Assembly (NCBI RefSeq): GCF_016907875.1
Contig: NZ_JAFBCU010000001.1
Span: forward strand, 2,542,001-2,606,000
Source: Arthrobacter roseus
GTDB taxonomy: Bacteria > Actinomycetota > Actinomycetes > Actinomycetales > Micrococcaceae
Direction: 5' to 3'
DNA: 64,000 nt
Shown piece by piece: positions 19,872 to 29,050 of this stretch. The translations under genes and the position numbers were made by a program. Within the stretch, counting starts at the first letter, position 1. Each line of letters starts with the position of its first letter. Under the pieces are notes generated by a model. That model was not told the origin of the DNA, did not search any database, and worked only from the letters and a program-made list of their open reading frames with translations.

Positions 19872-21444
19872 GCGGAGCAACCGCCCCCGTGTGGGCTACG
19901 TGCTGAAGGTCTACCCGCGCTTTTCAGAGACCTTCATCGTCACCGAAATCTTGGCCCGGGAAGCGGCCGGAGAAAACCTGACCATCTTCTCCCTGAGGCC
20001 GCCCTCGGGTCCTCGCTTTCACCCGGAACTGGCGCGGGTGAAAGCGCCGGTCCATTACGTGGAACGGTCATTCAAGCTCAGTGAAGGCTGGGAGATCATC
20101 AACCGTGCGCAGGAGGTGATCGAAGACTTCGCCCAGCGGTTCGGTCTGGTACTGCCCCAACTCGCGGGGCAGGACCCCCACGAGGTCTATCAGGGCATCC
20201 AGCTGGCCACGATGGCTACCCTGAACAACATCGACCATCTGCATGCGCATTTTGGTTCCGTGTCAGCGCGGACCGCGCGTATAGCCTCACTGCTGACGGG
20301 GATCCCCTATTCGTTCACATCTCATGCCAAGGACATCTTTCACGAGTCAGTGGACTATCACCAGCTCCGGGCTGTCCTGCGGGATGCTGATCATGCCATC
20401 ACCATCAGCGCCTACAACCACCGTTTCCTCTCGTCACTGTTTCCAGCCGAGACTGCTCGCCTACACCTGATCTACAACGGGCTGGAACTCGACCGCTTCA
20501 CCTTCAGGCCGCCGTCGCCCCTGGGATCGACACTGAAGTTAGCCGCCGTGGGACGGCTCGTGGAAAAAAAGGGCTTCGCGCTGCTGATTGCCGCCGCCCA
20601 GCAACTGGTGCACGAGGGAGTGCACCTTGACCTCCGGATAGCCGGTGGCGGGGAACTGGAGGAAGAACTGAAGACCCAGGTCCGCCAGGCAGGGCTGGAA
20701 GACGCCGTCACCCTCCTGGGACCACAAAATCAGTCAGAGGTCGCAGCGCTCCTGGGCTGGGCGGACGTTTTTGCGGCGCCCTGCGTTGTAGGAACGGACG
20801 GCAACACCGATGGGCTGCCCACCGTACTTCTGGAAGCGATGGCCATGGGAGTGCCCGTCGTCGCCAGCGATGTCACCGGCATACCCGAAGTCATCACCTC
20901 TCATCCAGATGGAACGCCGAAAACGGGAGTGCTGGTATGTGCTGGCTCTCTGGAGGATCTCATCCACGCACTGAAGTGCACGGCATCGCCAGACTTTGAG
21001 CGGCAAGAGATTTCCCGTAACGCCCGCCGTCTCATCGAATCGGCCTTCAACGCGCGTATCCAAGCACGGCTGCTGGCTGGACTGCTCGCTGGCAAGGACC
21101 ATGACCAGTCCACGGACGAGGTGGCCCGATGCGCGTCGCCTACATCTGCGCCGACCCCGGAATCCCAGTCTTCGGAACCAAAGGGGCCTCAGTTCACATT
21201 CAGGAGATCGTGCGCGCCTGGCGCGCCCACGGAGACGATCTACGCCTGTACTGCACCCGACGGGGCGAGGACGTTCCCGCCGATCTCGCTGACGTTCCCC
21301 TCACCGAACACCAGGTGCCGATTGTCAGGGCCGAAGAACGCGAGCAAGCTCAGTACGAGGCCGCAGAATATCTGGCCGCGGCAGCCCTCGCCGACGGCAT
21401 CGATCTCGTGTACGAACGTTACTCACTCTTCAGCACGGCGCTGA
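19858..21444 (+). CDS. GT4 glycosyltransferase with aberrant C-terminal read-through
   Basis: A cytosolic GT4-like glycosyltransferase. The N-terminal domain has 'VGYVLKVYPRFSETFIVTEI' and 'HLHAHFGSVSAR'; the C-terminal nucleotide-sugar domain has 'VGRLVEKKGF', 'LRIAGGGELE' and the acceptor motif 'EAMAMGVPVVASDVTGIPE'. The recognisable protein is about 424 residues, ending near 21129 where the next gene starts. There is no stop at this point, so the frame continues 104 residues through the following gene in another frame, giving a Ser/Pro/Arg-rich tail with no family likeness. A change in codon 2 of the next gene may have removed an ATGA-type stop. The core is probably active; the fate of the tail is unknown. 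Confidence 0.85.
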   Translation: MPSSERSNRPRVGYVLKVYPRFSETFIVTEILAREAAGENLTIFSLRPPSGPRFHPELARVKAPVHYVERSFKLSEGWEIINRAQEVIEDFAQRFGLVLPQLAGQDPHEVYQGIQLATMATLNNIDHLHAHFGSVSARTARIASLLTGIPYSFTSHAKDIFHESVDYHQLRAVLRDADHAITISAYNHRFLSSLFPAETARLHLIYNGLELDRFTFRPPSPLGSTLKLAAVGRLVEKKGFALLIAAAQQLVHEGVHLDLRIAGGGELEEELKTQVRQAGLEDAVTLLGPQNQSEVAALLGWADVFAAPCVVGTDGNTDGLPTVLLEAMAMGVPVVASDVTGIPEVITSHPDGTPKTGVLVCAGSLEDLIHALKCTASPDFERQEISRNARRLIESAFNARIQARLLAGLLAGKDHDQSTDEVARCASPTSAPTPESQSSEPKGPQFTFRRSCAPGAPTETIYACTAPDGARTFPPISLTFPSPNTRCRLSGPKNASKLSTRPQNIWPRQPSPTASISCTNVTHSSARR

Positions 21445-22256
21445 GCATCATCGTCTCGGAGGCGGGCGTTCCCGGCATCCTGGAAGTCAACGCTCCACTG
21501 ATCGCTGAACAACGGCTCTACCACAGCCTGCACGATGAAGACCGCGCCGTGGACATCCTCCGGCAGCAGGCGGCCGCCGCCTCCCGCATCGCTTGTGTAT
21601 CGGAACCCGTCGCCCAATGGGCACAAGAACTGGCCCCACTAGCCGAAGACCGTACTCTGGTGGCGCCCAACGGGGTGAACGTCTCACGGATCCGGTCCGC
21701 GGCAGAACGCGGCGAGCGCCCCGTCGTCGTCTTTGTCGGCACGTTGAAACCGTGGCACGGAGTAGACGTGCTCATCGAAGCGGCGGCGCAGGCGCGGCAA
21801 GACTGGCAGCTCCGAATCATCGGTGACGGCCCTGAAGCTGAGCCGCTACGCACGCTTGCCCGGGAGCTGGCTGTTGACGTCGAATTCACCGGCGCGCTCG
21901 CTCCAGAACGCATCCCCGCGGCGCTGGCCGAATGCTCCATCGCAGTGGCCCCTTATCCAGCAACGGACCGCGAGGAACAGCAATACTTCTCACCCTTTAA
22001 AATCTTTGAATACTGCGCCGCCGGTTTGGCCGTCGTCTCCTCCCGGGTGGGACAGATTCCCCACATCCTCAAGGACCAGAGCACAGGAATTCTGGTTGAG
22101 CCCTCAAATCCAACGGCGCTCCGAGATGCCGTTGACACCCTGGCCGCAGACCCGGACCTTCGGCACACTCTGGCCGCGGCAGCACGGCAGGACGCCGTCG
22201 ACAGCCACAGTTGGGATTCAGTACTGACGAAAATACTGCAGGGAGTGCAGCTATGA
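21129..22256 (+). CDS. GT4 glycosyltransferase
   Basis: A 375-residue GT4 (GT-B fold) glycosyltransferase. It opens 'MRVAYICADPGIPVFGTKGASVHIQE', and the donor domain shows 'VVFVGTLKPWHGVDVLIEAA', 'IIGDGPEAEPLRTLA' and 'FKIFEYCAAGLAVVSSRVGQIP', with the Glu expected near the sugar nucleotide. The length is normal and the frame intact. Its first 316 bases overlap the read-through of the preceding gene, and its stop overlaps a new ATG (ATGA at 22253). The role is probably addition of a sugar to an envelope or exported polysaccharide; donor and acceptor cannot be told. Confidence 0.9.
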   Translation: MRVAYICADPGIPVFGTKGASVHIQEIVRAWRAHGDDLRLYCTRRGEDVPADLADVPLTEHQVPIVRAEEREQAQYEAAEYLAAAALADGIDLVYERYSLFSTALSIIVSEAGVPGILEVNAPLIAEQRLYHSLHDEDRAVDILRQQAAAASRIACVSEPVAQWAQELAPLAEDRTLVAPNGVNVSRIRSAAERGERPVVVFVGTLKPWHGVDVLIEAAAQARQDWQLRIIGDGPEAEPLRTLARELAVDVEFTGALAPERIPAALAECSIAVAPYPATDREEQQYFSPFKIFEYCAAGLAVVSSRVGQIPHILKDQSTGILVEPSNPTALRDAVDTLAADPDLRHTLAAAARQDAVDSHSWDSVLTKILQGVQL

Positions 22257-22312
22257 AAAAACGGCAACGCGGCTTGGTGTCAAGCGGTGGTAGCAACATC
22301 GTCGTTGAGTAG
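22253..22312 (+). pseudogene. Truncated 5' end of a lost gene
   Basis: ATG at 22253 overlaps the stop of the preceding glycosyltransferase as ATGA, the pattern used by coupled genes in this operon. The frame encodes only 19 residues (MKKRQRGLVSSGGSNIVVE) and then stops. It looks like the beginning of a further operon gene removed by a deletion whose other edge is the UDP-glucose dehydrogenase remnant. The family is not recognisable from so short a piece. It could also be a chance ORF. Confidence 0.4.
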
Positions 22313-22329
22313 TTTGGTGAATACTTCCC

Positions 22330-22488
22330 GTGGTGTTGCTGACCCAATGGGAGCACTACACCCAGCTGGACCCGTGGGCAGCCGGCCAGCTGGTCGACGG
22401 AAAGTATGTTCTTGATGGTCGCAATGCTTTGGACCTCGACACCTGGCGAGGTGCTGGCTGGAACATTAAAGCAATGGGGCGGCCCTGA
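22330..22488 (+). pseudogene. C-terminal remnant of UDP-glucose/GDP-mannose dehydrogenase
   Basis: A 53-codon stretch ending in TGA reads 'VVLLTQWEHYTQLDP' and 'VLDGRNALDLDTWRGAGW' and finishes 'KAMGRP'. This is the C-terminal substrate-binding end of UDP-glucose 6-dehydrogenases, which normally closes with 'DGRN.LD...WR.AGW.Y..MGRP'. An in-frame TGA at 22318 blocks the frame upstream, and none of the NAD-binding domain is present within the window. It is on the same strand as the glycosyltransferases, so a dehydrogenase supplying UDP-glucuronate probably once belonged to this cluster. Confidence 0.85.
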
Positions 22489-22507
22489 TAACTGCGGTTC
22501 CGGTGCT

Positions 22508-24577
22508 TCAGGGCACCGGGATCTTGGCCACGCTCGCCCAACCTGTTGCCTGGCCGAAACGGGCACCGAAGTCATCCAACATGGTTTCCAGATACGACTG
22601 GGTCAAGTGATCGAGATCCATATAGACGTACACGTTGCCAATAGCACCCGGGCAGATATCGTCAATGCAGAACTTGTCCGACATATCCATGGTTCCAACC
22701 TTGGGCATGGAAGCACCCAGGGCGACAAGCGGGGATTCCTCGGCTAGAACCTGCGAACGTGGGAGGTTGCATTCCGGTGAATCGACTCCGTTGGTCTCCA
22801 GGCATTCGGGCATCGGGAACTCGAACCGAGGGTTGTCTCGGATACCGACAACGCTGATCCCGGCGTCCAGGAAACCCTGAACGCCCTCCTCATAGCCCTC
22901 AACGAGTGTTTCCTCCGGTGAGCTGTGTTCGGTTCGGGTAGCGACGGTGAAGACGGCGTCCGGCGTGCGCTCCATGACATAGGCCTTGCTGGCTTCGTTG
23001 AACTCGTTGCACTCCGGTGTGCTCTCGGGAGTTGGCGCGGCATAGCGGCAGCCCGGCTTGTGGATGAGGATGACGAGCCAGTTGTTGGCACGGGCAACCG
23101 GTCCCATCGCCGACATCCATTGCTGCGTGTGGGAGTCTCCCAGCGCAACGATGGTGCGGGTGGCTGTATCTGGGTTCCCCATATAGTCGCAGGACTCAAG
23201 GACCGGGTTGGTGGGCTCCCAGATACCTTTGCACTCGCCGTCGTAGTCGGCCCACTCTCCGCCCATGTTGCTGATCAACGGCTTGAGCGCAGCATCCGGA
23301 GTTCCCAGGTATTCAAAGCCCGGTTCCAGCGCCGCCGCTCCCGGGTTGTCCTCGGAAGACTGTGACGCAACGGCCTGCTCCTCGGCGTTGACCTGATACT
23401 GCCAACCCGACAGGGGTGCGGCAACCAGGGCCACACTGACTGCCACGACGATGCCCATCCGGTGACGGCGGGTTGATGCCCATGTCCAGCTGCGCACAGG
23501 AGTTTCGACCAGGCGTGTGGTGAGGATGGCCAGAAGTATGGACACGCCAATGAGGACGGCGCCGTCCATGAACCCGGCCGCGCTCTGCTCGGAGTACACG
23601 AGCCAGAACACAAGCAAGGGCCAGTGCCACAGATACAGAGCGTAAGAGTTATCGCCCATCCGCACCAGAGGTTTGAAGGTGAGGACGCGATCCACGCCGA
23701 AGCGGCTTCCAGATTGGCCCGCTACCATGATGCAGGCGGCGGAGAGAAGCGGCCACAGCGCGATGTAACCAGGGAACTCCGCCTCCACCTGAAGGACAAT
23801 CCCACAGCTGAGCATCCCTACAAAGCCCACCCAACCCAGGATCACCCTGAGCACCCTGTTGAAATTCAGGTATGGCAGTGTCAGCGCCAATAGCGAGCCG
23901 AGGGCAAATTCCCACAGGCGAGTGCGCGTGTCGAAGTAGGCGAAGGTCTGATTAGTTGCCGTCTCCCAGGCCGAGAACGCCAGCGACGCGGCGAAGAGAG
24001 TTGAGAACACGACGGTGAGCACGGTGCGGAAGCGGGTTTTCAGGAACCGCGACACCACAGCCGAACCAGCAAACAGCAACGGCCACAGAATGAACACCTG
24101 GCCCTGGATAGACAGCGACCAGAAGTGTTGTAGTGGGCTGGCGGCACTGTGATCTGTGGCGTAGTAATCCACCGAGCTGGCAGCGAGTTCCCAGTTCTGG
24201 AAGTAGAAAAGAGACGCCCATGTCTGGCTGAAAACCTCTTCCCACTGCGTCCGCGGCAGCAACAGCGCAGTGGCTACGAGGATGGCCAGCAGTACGACGA
24301 CGACGCCCGGCAGGAGCCGCTTGAACAGGTGAAGCCAGTACTTCACGAGGTGCAGCGGCTTACCGCCCTCAACTTTGCGGACGAATGAGCCGGTCAACAG
24401 GAACGCCGACACCAGAAGGAAGATGTCCACTCCCCCGGAAACCCGGCCAAGCCATACGTGATAGACCACCACCATGAGGACGGCGAGCGCCCGGAGACCC
24501 TGGAGTTCTGGGCGGTAAGTTTTGACCGGTTGGCGTGATGGCGTACCCGTGGTGGGCTCTCTGACCGTGACGGACAC
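22508..24577 (-). CDS. Membrane acyltransferase with SGNH domain (copy 2 of tandem pair)
   Basis: A 689-residue OafA/YrhL-type protein. The N-terminal acyltransferase-3 domain has about ten membrane helices and the expected His in 'VVYHVWLGRVSGGVDIF', plus 'SPLQHFWSLSIQGQVFILWP'. After the last helix ('MGIVVAVSVALVAAPLSGW') comes an extracytoplasmic SGNH hydrolase-like domain with the nucleophile motif 'VALGDSHTQQW' and a late 'DLDHL' carrying the catalytic Asp/His. Such proteins transfer acetyl or other acyl groups to sugars of envelope polysaccharides. It begins with GTG, sharing one base with the stop of the upstream copy (TAGTG), so the pair is coupled. It ends 19 bases from the dehydrogenase remnant, convergent with it. 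Confidence 0.9.
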   Translation of the reverse strand: MSVTVREPTTGTPSRQPVKTYRPELQGLRALAVLMVVVYHVWLGRVSGGVDIFLLVSAFLLTGSFVRKVEGGKPLHLVKYWLHLFKRLLPGVVVVLLAILVATALLLPRTQWEEVFSQTWASLFYFQNWELAASSVDYYATDHSAASPLQHFWSLSIQGQVFILWPLLFAGSAVVSRFLKTRFRTVLTVVFSTLFAASLAFSAWETATNQTFAYFDTRTRLWEFALGSLLALTLPYLNFNRVLRVILGWVGFVGMLSCGIVLQVEAEFPGYIALWPLLSAACIMVAGQSGSRFGVDRVLTFKPLVRMGDNSYALYLWHWPLLVFWLVYSEQSAAGFMDGAVLIGVSILLAILTTRLVETPVRSWTWASTRRHRMGIVVAVSVALVAAPLSGWQYQVNAEEQAVASQSSEDNPGAAALEPGFEYLGTPDAALKPLISNMGGEWADYDGECKGIWEPTNPVLESCDYMGNPDTATRTIVALGDSHTQQWMSAMGPVARANNWLVILIHKPGCRYAAPTPESTPECNEFNEASKAYVMERTPDAVFTVATRTEHSSPEETLVEGYEEGVQGFLDAGISVVGIRDNPRFEFPMPECLETNGVDSPECNLPRSQVLAEESPLVALGASMPKVGTMDMSDKFCIDDICPGAIGNVYVYMDLDHLTQSYLETMLDDFGARFGQATGWASVAKIPVP
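24441..24496. repeat. 56-bp direct repeat, copy A (tandem acyltransferase genes)
   Basis: These 56 bases are identical to 26495-26550. Both encode the first membrane helix and following loop of the acyltransferase domain (the block around 'VLMVVVYHVW'). The genes differ clearly on both sides, so this is more than protein conservation would need and suggests recent gene conversion or strong local constraint. Confidence 0.85.
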
Positions 24578-26649
24578 TAACGCTTCCAGCCCGTGGAATC
24601 GAATAGGCGATCGGAGAATTCCTCCGTCATGCTGCGGATATATGTGGCTCCGAGGTGATTATCATCCATGTAAACCATCACGTTTCCGATCACCGGCGGG
24701 CAGAGCCCGTCAACACAAATGCGGTCTGTCATATCGATGACGTGCAGTTTTTCGTACCGCTCGCCCAGTGAAGCTGCAGGGTTGACGTCCGCGAGCTTGT
24801 CCTCGAGCCGGAAGGTGCACGCCGGATCCTCAACACCGTTGGTTTCAACACATTCGGGGATGTTGACCCCGAAACGGGGATTGTCCCTGATGGCGATAAC
24901 GTCTGCTCCGTCATCCATGATCTGCACTGCGGCTTTCTCATATCCGGGTACCAGCAAATCCTCTGTCCGGGTGTGATGCGAGGACGACGACACCGTGAAA
25001 ACCATGTCCGGGTTTATAACGTCCAGGTAGCGCAGGGCATCGCCATTCCAATCCTCGCAACCCTCAAACTGTTCGCCGATCGGGGCTCCAAACGGGCACT
25101 GGCCCTTCCGGAGGACCACCAGCTGCCAGTTTTGCTCAGCGGCAAGCACTTCGATAGCTGCGACCCACTGCTGAGGGTGCGATGCGCCGACGACCACGGC
25201 AAGCTTGTCGGGATTCTCCGCCAGAGGAGTCTGGGTGCACCCGTCCTGAAGCAGCCCATACTCGGAGGCGTCAAAAATTCCAGCGCATTTCTGGTCTAGC
25301 CAAACCCATTCCGCGTCGATGGCTGTGGGCAAAGGAAGCACCGGGGCCTCGGGATTGCCTTTAAATTCAAACCCCTTGCCCAAGACAGTTGCACCCGGGT
25401 TATCGATGTCGACGCGGGTGGCTGCTTCTGCGGCGGCCGCGCGCAGCTGGCTTTGCCAGGTTGCGACGGGCACTGCCACCAAGAGAACGCTCAACGCTAT
25501 GACGATGCCGGCGCGGAGTCGCTTCTCCTCCGCCCACTTCAGATTCCGGATAGGGGTGTCGATCCATTTGGTGACGAGAACTGCCCAGATCACTGAGAAG
25601 ACAATGATGAAAGCTCCCGAGATGGGACCGGCCATTTCGCGGTCCCTGAAGATAAGGTAAATCACCAGAATGGGCCAATGAATGAGATACAAGGCGTAGG
25701 AAGAATCACCGAGTTTCACTAGTGGCTTCCACGACAGTAGCCGGTCCGCTCCCCAGCGGCTATCCGTTTGACCAGCCACGATGATCGCTGCTGCTGCCAG
25801 CGTGGGCCAGAGCGCGATGTAGCCGGGGAACTGCTGTTCCACCTGCAGCACGATACCCACGCTGAGCATCGCCGCGATGCCGATCCAACCGAGAAATACG
25901 CGCGCGCTGCGCCCTGGCTTGAGGTACGGGAGAAACAATGCGATCAGAGATCCAAGAGCGAATTCCCATAGCCTCGTGCGGGTATCGAAGTAGGCAAAGC
26001 CCTGATTTGTATACGTTTGCACAACGGAGAAGGCCAGCGACACCGCGAACACGGATCCAAAAAGCACGATCAACGTAGGGCGGACCCTCAACAGCGTTCG
26101 GCTGCAGAGCAATCCAGCCAGGGCGAACAACAGCGGCCAGAGAATGAATACCTGCCCCTGGATGGACAGTGACCAAAAGTGTTGCAAGGGGCTGGCTCCA
26201 CTGTGGTCCGTTGCGTAATAATCCACAGAACCAAACGCCAGGACCCAGTTCTGGAAGTAGAACAGAGACGCCCATGCTTGATCGAGAATTGTTGACCACC
26301 GGGTTGCGGGCACGAAAGTGAACACTGCCGCCAGAGTAACGAGGATGGTTAGCGCCGCCATGGGCAGCAGTCGTTTGAATACATGAACCCAATAGCCAGG
26401 GAGGTCCAGAGCCTTCCCGGTTTCGAGTTTTCGTGTGAAGGAAAGCGTCAACAGAAACGAGGAGATGAGGAGGAAAATGTCCACACCCCCGGACACCCGG
26501 CCAAGCCATACGTGATAGACCACCACCATGAGGACGGCGAGCGCCCGGAGGCCCTGAACTTCCGGCCGGTACACCTTCGGGTCTTGACGTCTGGGCACAG
26601 TTGGCGAGGAACTGTCCCTGCTTATAGCAGCAATCTGGGCGCTCGGCAC
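24577..26649 (-). CDS. Membrane acyltransferase with SGNH domain (copy 1 of tandem pair)
   Basis: A 690-residue paralogue of the next gene, with the same acyltransferase-3 membrane domain ('YRPEVQGLRALAVLMVVVYH', 'SPLQHFWSLSIQGQVF') and SGNH-like extracytoplasmic domain. Here the first SGNH block reads 'VVVGASHPQQW', so the Asp of GDS is Ala while the Ser is kept; the late block is 'MDDNHLG'. The altered block may change or weaken the activity of this domain. The GTG start is preceded by GGAAGG. It is the first gene of the pair and faces groEL across a strong inverted repeat. A role in O-acylation of the neighbouring polysaccharide is inference from position. Confidence 0.9.
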   Translation of the reverse strand: MPSAQIAAISRDSSSPTVPRRQDPKVYRPEVQGLRALAVLMVVVYHVWLGRVSGGVDIFLLISSFLLTLSFTRKLETGKALDLPGYWVHVFKRLLPMAALTILVTLAAVFTFVPATRWSTILDQAWASLFYFQNWVLAFGSVDYYATDHSGASPLQHFWSLSIQGQVFILWPLLFALAGLLCSRTLLRVRPTLIVLFGSVFAVSLAFSVVQTYTNQGFAYFDTRTRLWEFALGSLIALFLPYLKPGRSARVFLGWIGIAAMLSVGIVLQVEQQFPGYIALWPTLAAAAIIVAGQTDSRWGADRLLSWKPLVKLGDSSYALYLIHWPILVIYLIFRDREMAGPISGAFIIVFSVIWAVLVTKWIDTPIRNLKWAEEKRLRAGIVIALSVLLVAVPVATWQSQLRAAAAEAATRVDIDNPGATVLGKGFEFKGNPEAPVLPLPTAIDAEWVWLDQKCAGIFDASEYGLLQDGCTQTPLAENPDKLAVVVGASHPQQWVAAIEVLAAEQNWQLVVLRKGQCPFGAPIGEQFEGCEDWNGDALRYLDVINPDMVFTVSSSSHHTRTEDLLVPGYEKAAVQIMDDGADVIAIRDNPRFGVNIPECVETNGVEDPACTFRLEDKLADVNPAASLGERYEKLHVIDMTDRICVDGLCPPVIGNVMVYMDDNHLGATYIRSMTEEFSDRLFDSTGWKR
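26495..26550. repeat. 56-bp direct repeat, copy B (tandem acyltransferase genes)
   Basis: Identical to 24441-24496 and in the same place in the paralogous gene. Distance between copies is about 2 kb, so recombination could delete one gene and leave a chimera. Confidence 0.85.
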
Positions 26650-26736
26650 CTATGTGAACCTTCCGGGGAGAAAACGTACCGGGCCATCTTACCGGACAGA
26701 CCAGATCCATAGCTGAACGTGAAATTCAACCGTTAC

Positions 26737-26779
26737 ACGCGAAAAGCACCCCCGCTCAATGCGGAGGTGCTTTTCGCGT
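26737..26779. terminator. Bidirectional terminator-like hairpin between groEL and acyltransferase genes
   Basis: A 14-base perfect stem (ACGCGAAAAGCACC at 26737-26750, GGTGCTTTTCGCGT at 26766-26779), extendable inward by CCG/CGG, with a short loop. A/T runs within the stem allow a U-rich transcript end in either direction. It directly follows groEL on the minus strand, where it would end the groESL message. Confidence 0.85.
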
Positions 26780-26793
26780 CGTGACGTTGGTCG

Positions 26794-28437
<1,644 letters not shown>

Positions 28438-28494
28438 CTACATTGCCGGCAGTATTGCCGGATGTGCTTGCGGTACAGGGCACCTGAAGAAGTT

Positions 28495-28791
28495 CTACTT
28501 TTCGACGATCGCCAGGACGTCGCGGGCGGACAATACGAGGAATTCCTCGCCGCCGGACTTGATCTCGGTTCCGCCGTACTTCGAGTAGATAACGACGTCG
28601 CCGACGGCAACATCGATGGGAACACGGTTGCCGTTGTCATCAACGCGGCCTGGGCCTACTGCAACAACTTCGCCCTCCTGGGGCTTTTCCTTGGCAGTGT
28701 CCGGAATGACGAGACCAGACGCTGTGGTCTGCTCGGCTTCGAGCGGACGGACAACAACGCGATCCTCAAGAGGCTTAATAGAGACCGACAC
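28495..28791 (-). CDS. groES: Co-chaperonin GroES
   Basis: A 98-residue co-chaperonin that caps GroEL. It begins '[23 protein letters not shown]', and the mobile loop region is '[27 protein letters not shown]', ending '[14 protein letters not shown]'. GTG at 28791 is chosen because AAAGGAGAG stands just upstream and the family begins here; a longer frame to 28872 runs into the leader. First gene of the groESL operon. Confidence 0.97.
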   Translation of the reverse strand: MSVSIKPLEDRVVVRPLEAEQTTASGLVIPDTAKEKPQEGEVVAVGPGRVDDNGNRVPIDVAVGDVVIYSKYGGTEIKSGGEEFLVLSARDVLAIVEK

Positions 28792-28885
28792 TCGGCTCTC
28801 CTTTGCATGAGTTACCAATGGTTTCAGGGTCTGGGATGGAGCGCGCAAACCGTCGTCGCGGTGCCGGATCACGCTACCCAGACAA

Positions 28886-28911
28886 TTAGCACCTCAGGTC
28901 GAGAGTGCTAA
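28886..28911. promoter_or_regulatory. CIRCE operator 2 (HrcA site, spacing short by one)
   Basis: TTAGCAC and GTGCTAA arms face each other across 12 bases, where the consensus has 13; the inner bases of the first arm are CT instead of TC and the second arm GAGTGCTAA is perfect. It lies at or just downstream of the expected groESL start point. Confidence 0.85.
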
Positions 28912-28916
28912 TACAG

Positions 28917-28945
28917 ACTTTATGCCCCGGTTAGCACTCGGTCAA
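28917..28945 (-). promoter_or_regulatory. groESL promoter (-35/-10)
   Basis: On the minus strand TTGACC (28945-28940) and TAAAGT (28922-28917) are separated by 17 bases, a good fit to a housekeeping sigma promoter. The -35 box lies inside one CIRCE element and the start point would fall at or in the other, so bound HrcA would block polymerase. Confidence 0.7.
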
Positions 28946-28957
28946 GACGAGTGCCAA
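28931..28957. promoter_or_regulatory. CIRCE operator 1 (HrcA site)
   Basis: TTAGCACTC, nine bases, then GAGTGCCAA: the consensus CIRCE inverted repeat (TTAGCACTC-N9-GAGTGCTAA) with one mismatch in the second arm. It covers the -35 box of the groESL promoter. HrcA repression with release on heat shock is established for this element. Confidence 0.92.
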
Positions 28958-29050
28958 AAGCGTGGCTGTCTTTGCACCGACCTCTGGCCACCAGCGGCAG
29001 TAACGACCTAGCATGGGGGCATAGCGATAGCCCTCAACCGGAAGGTAGCC

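Noticed and set aside
22257-22507. Insertion sequence or attachment site as the cause of the deletion scar
   Set aside because: No transposase fragment, terminal inverted repeat or target duplication could be seen around the dehydrogenase remnant.
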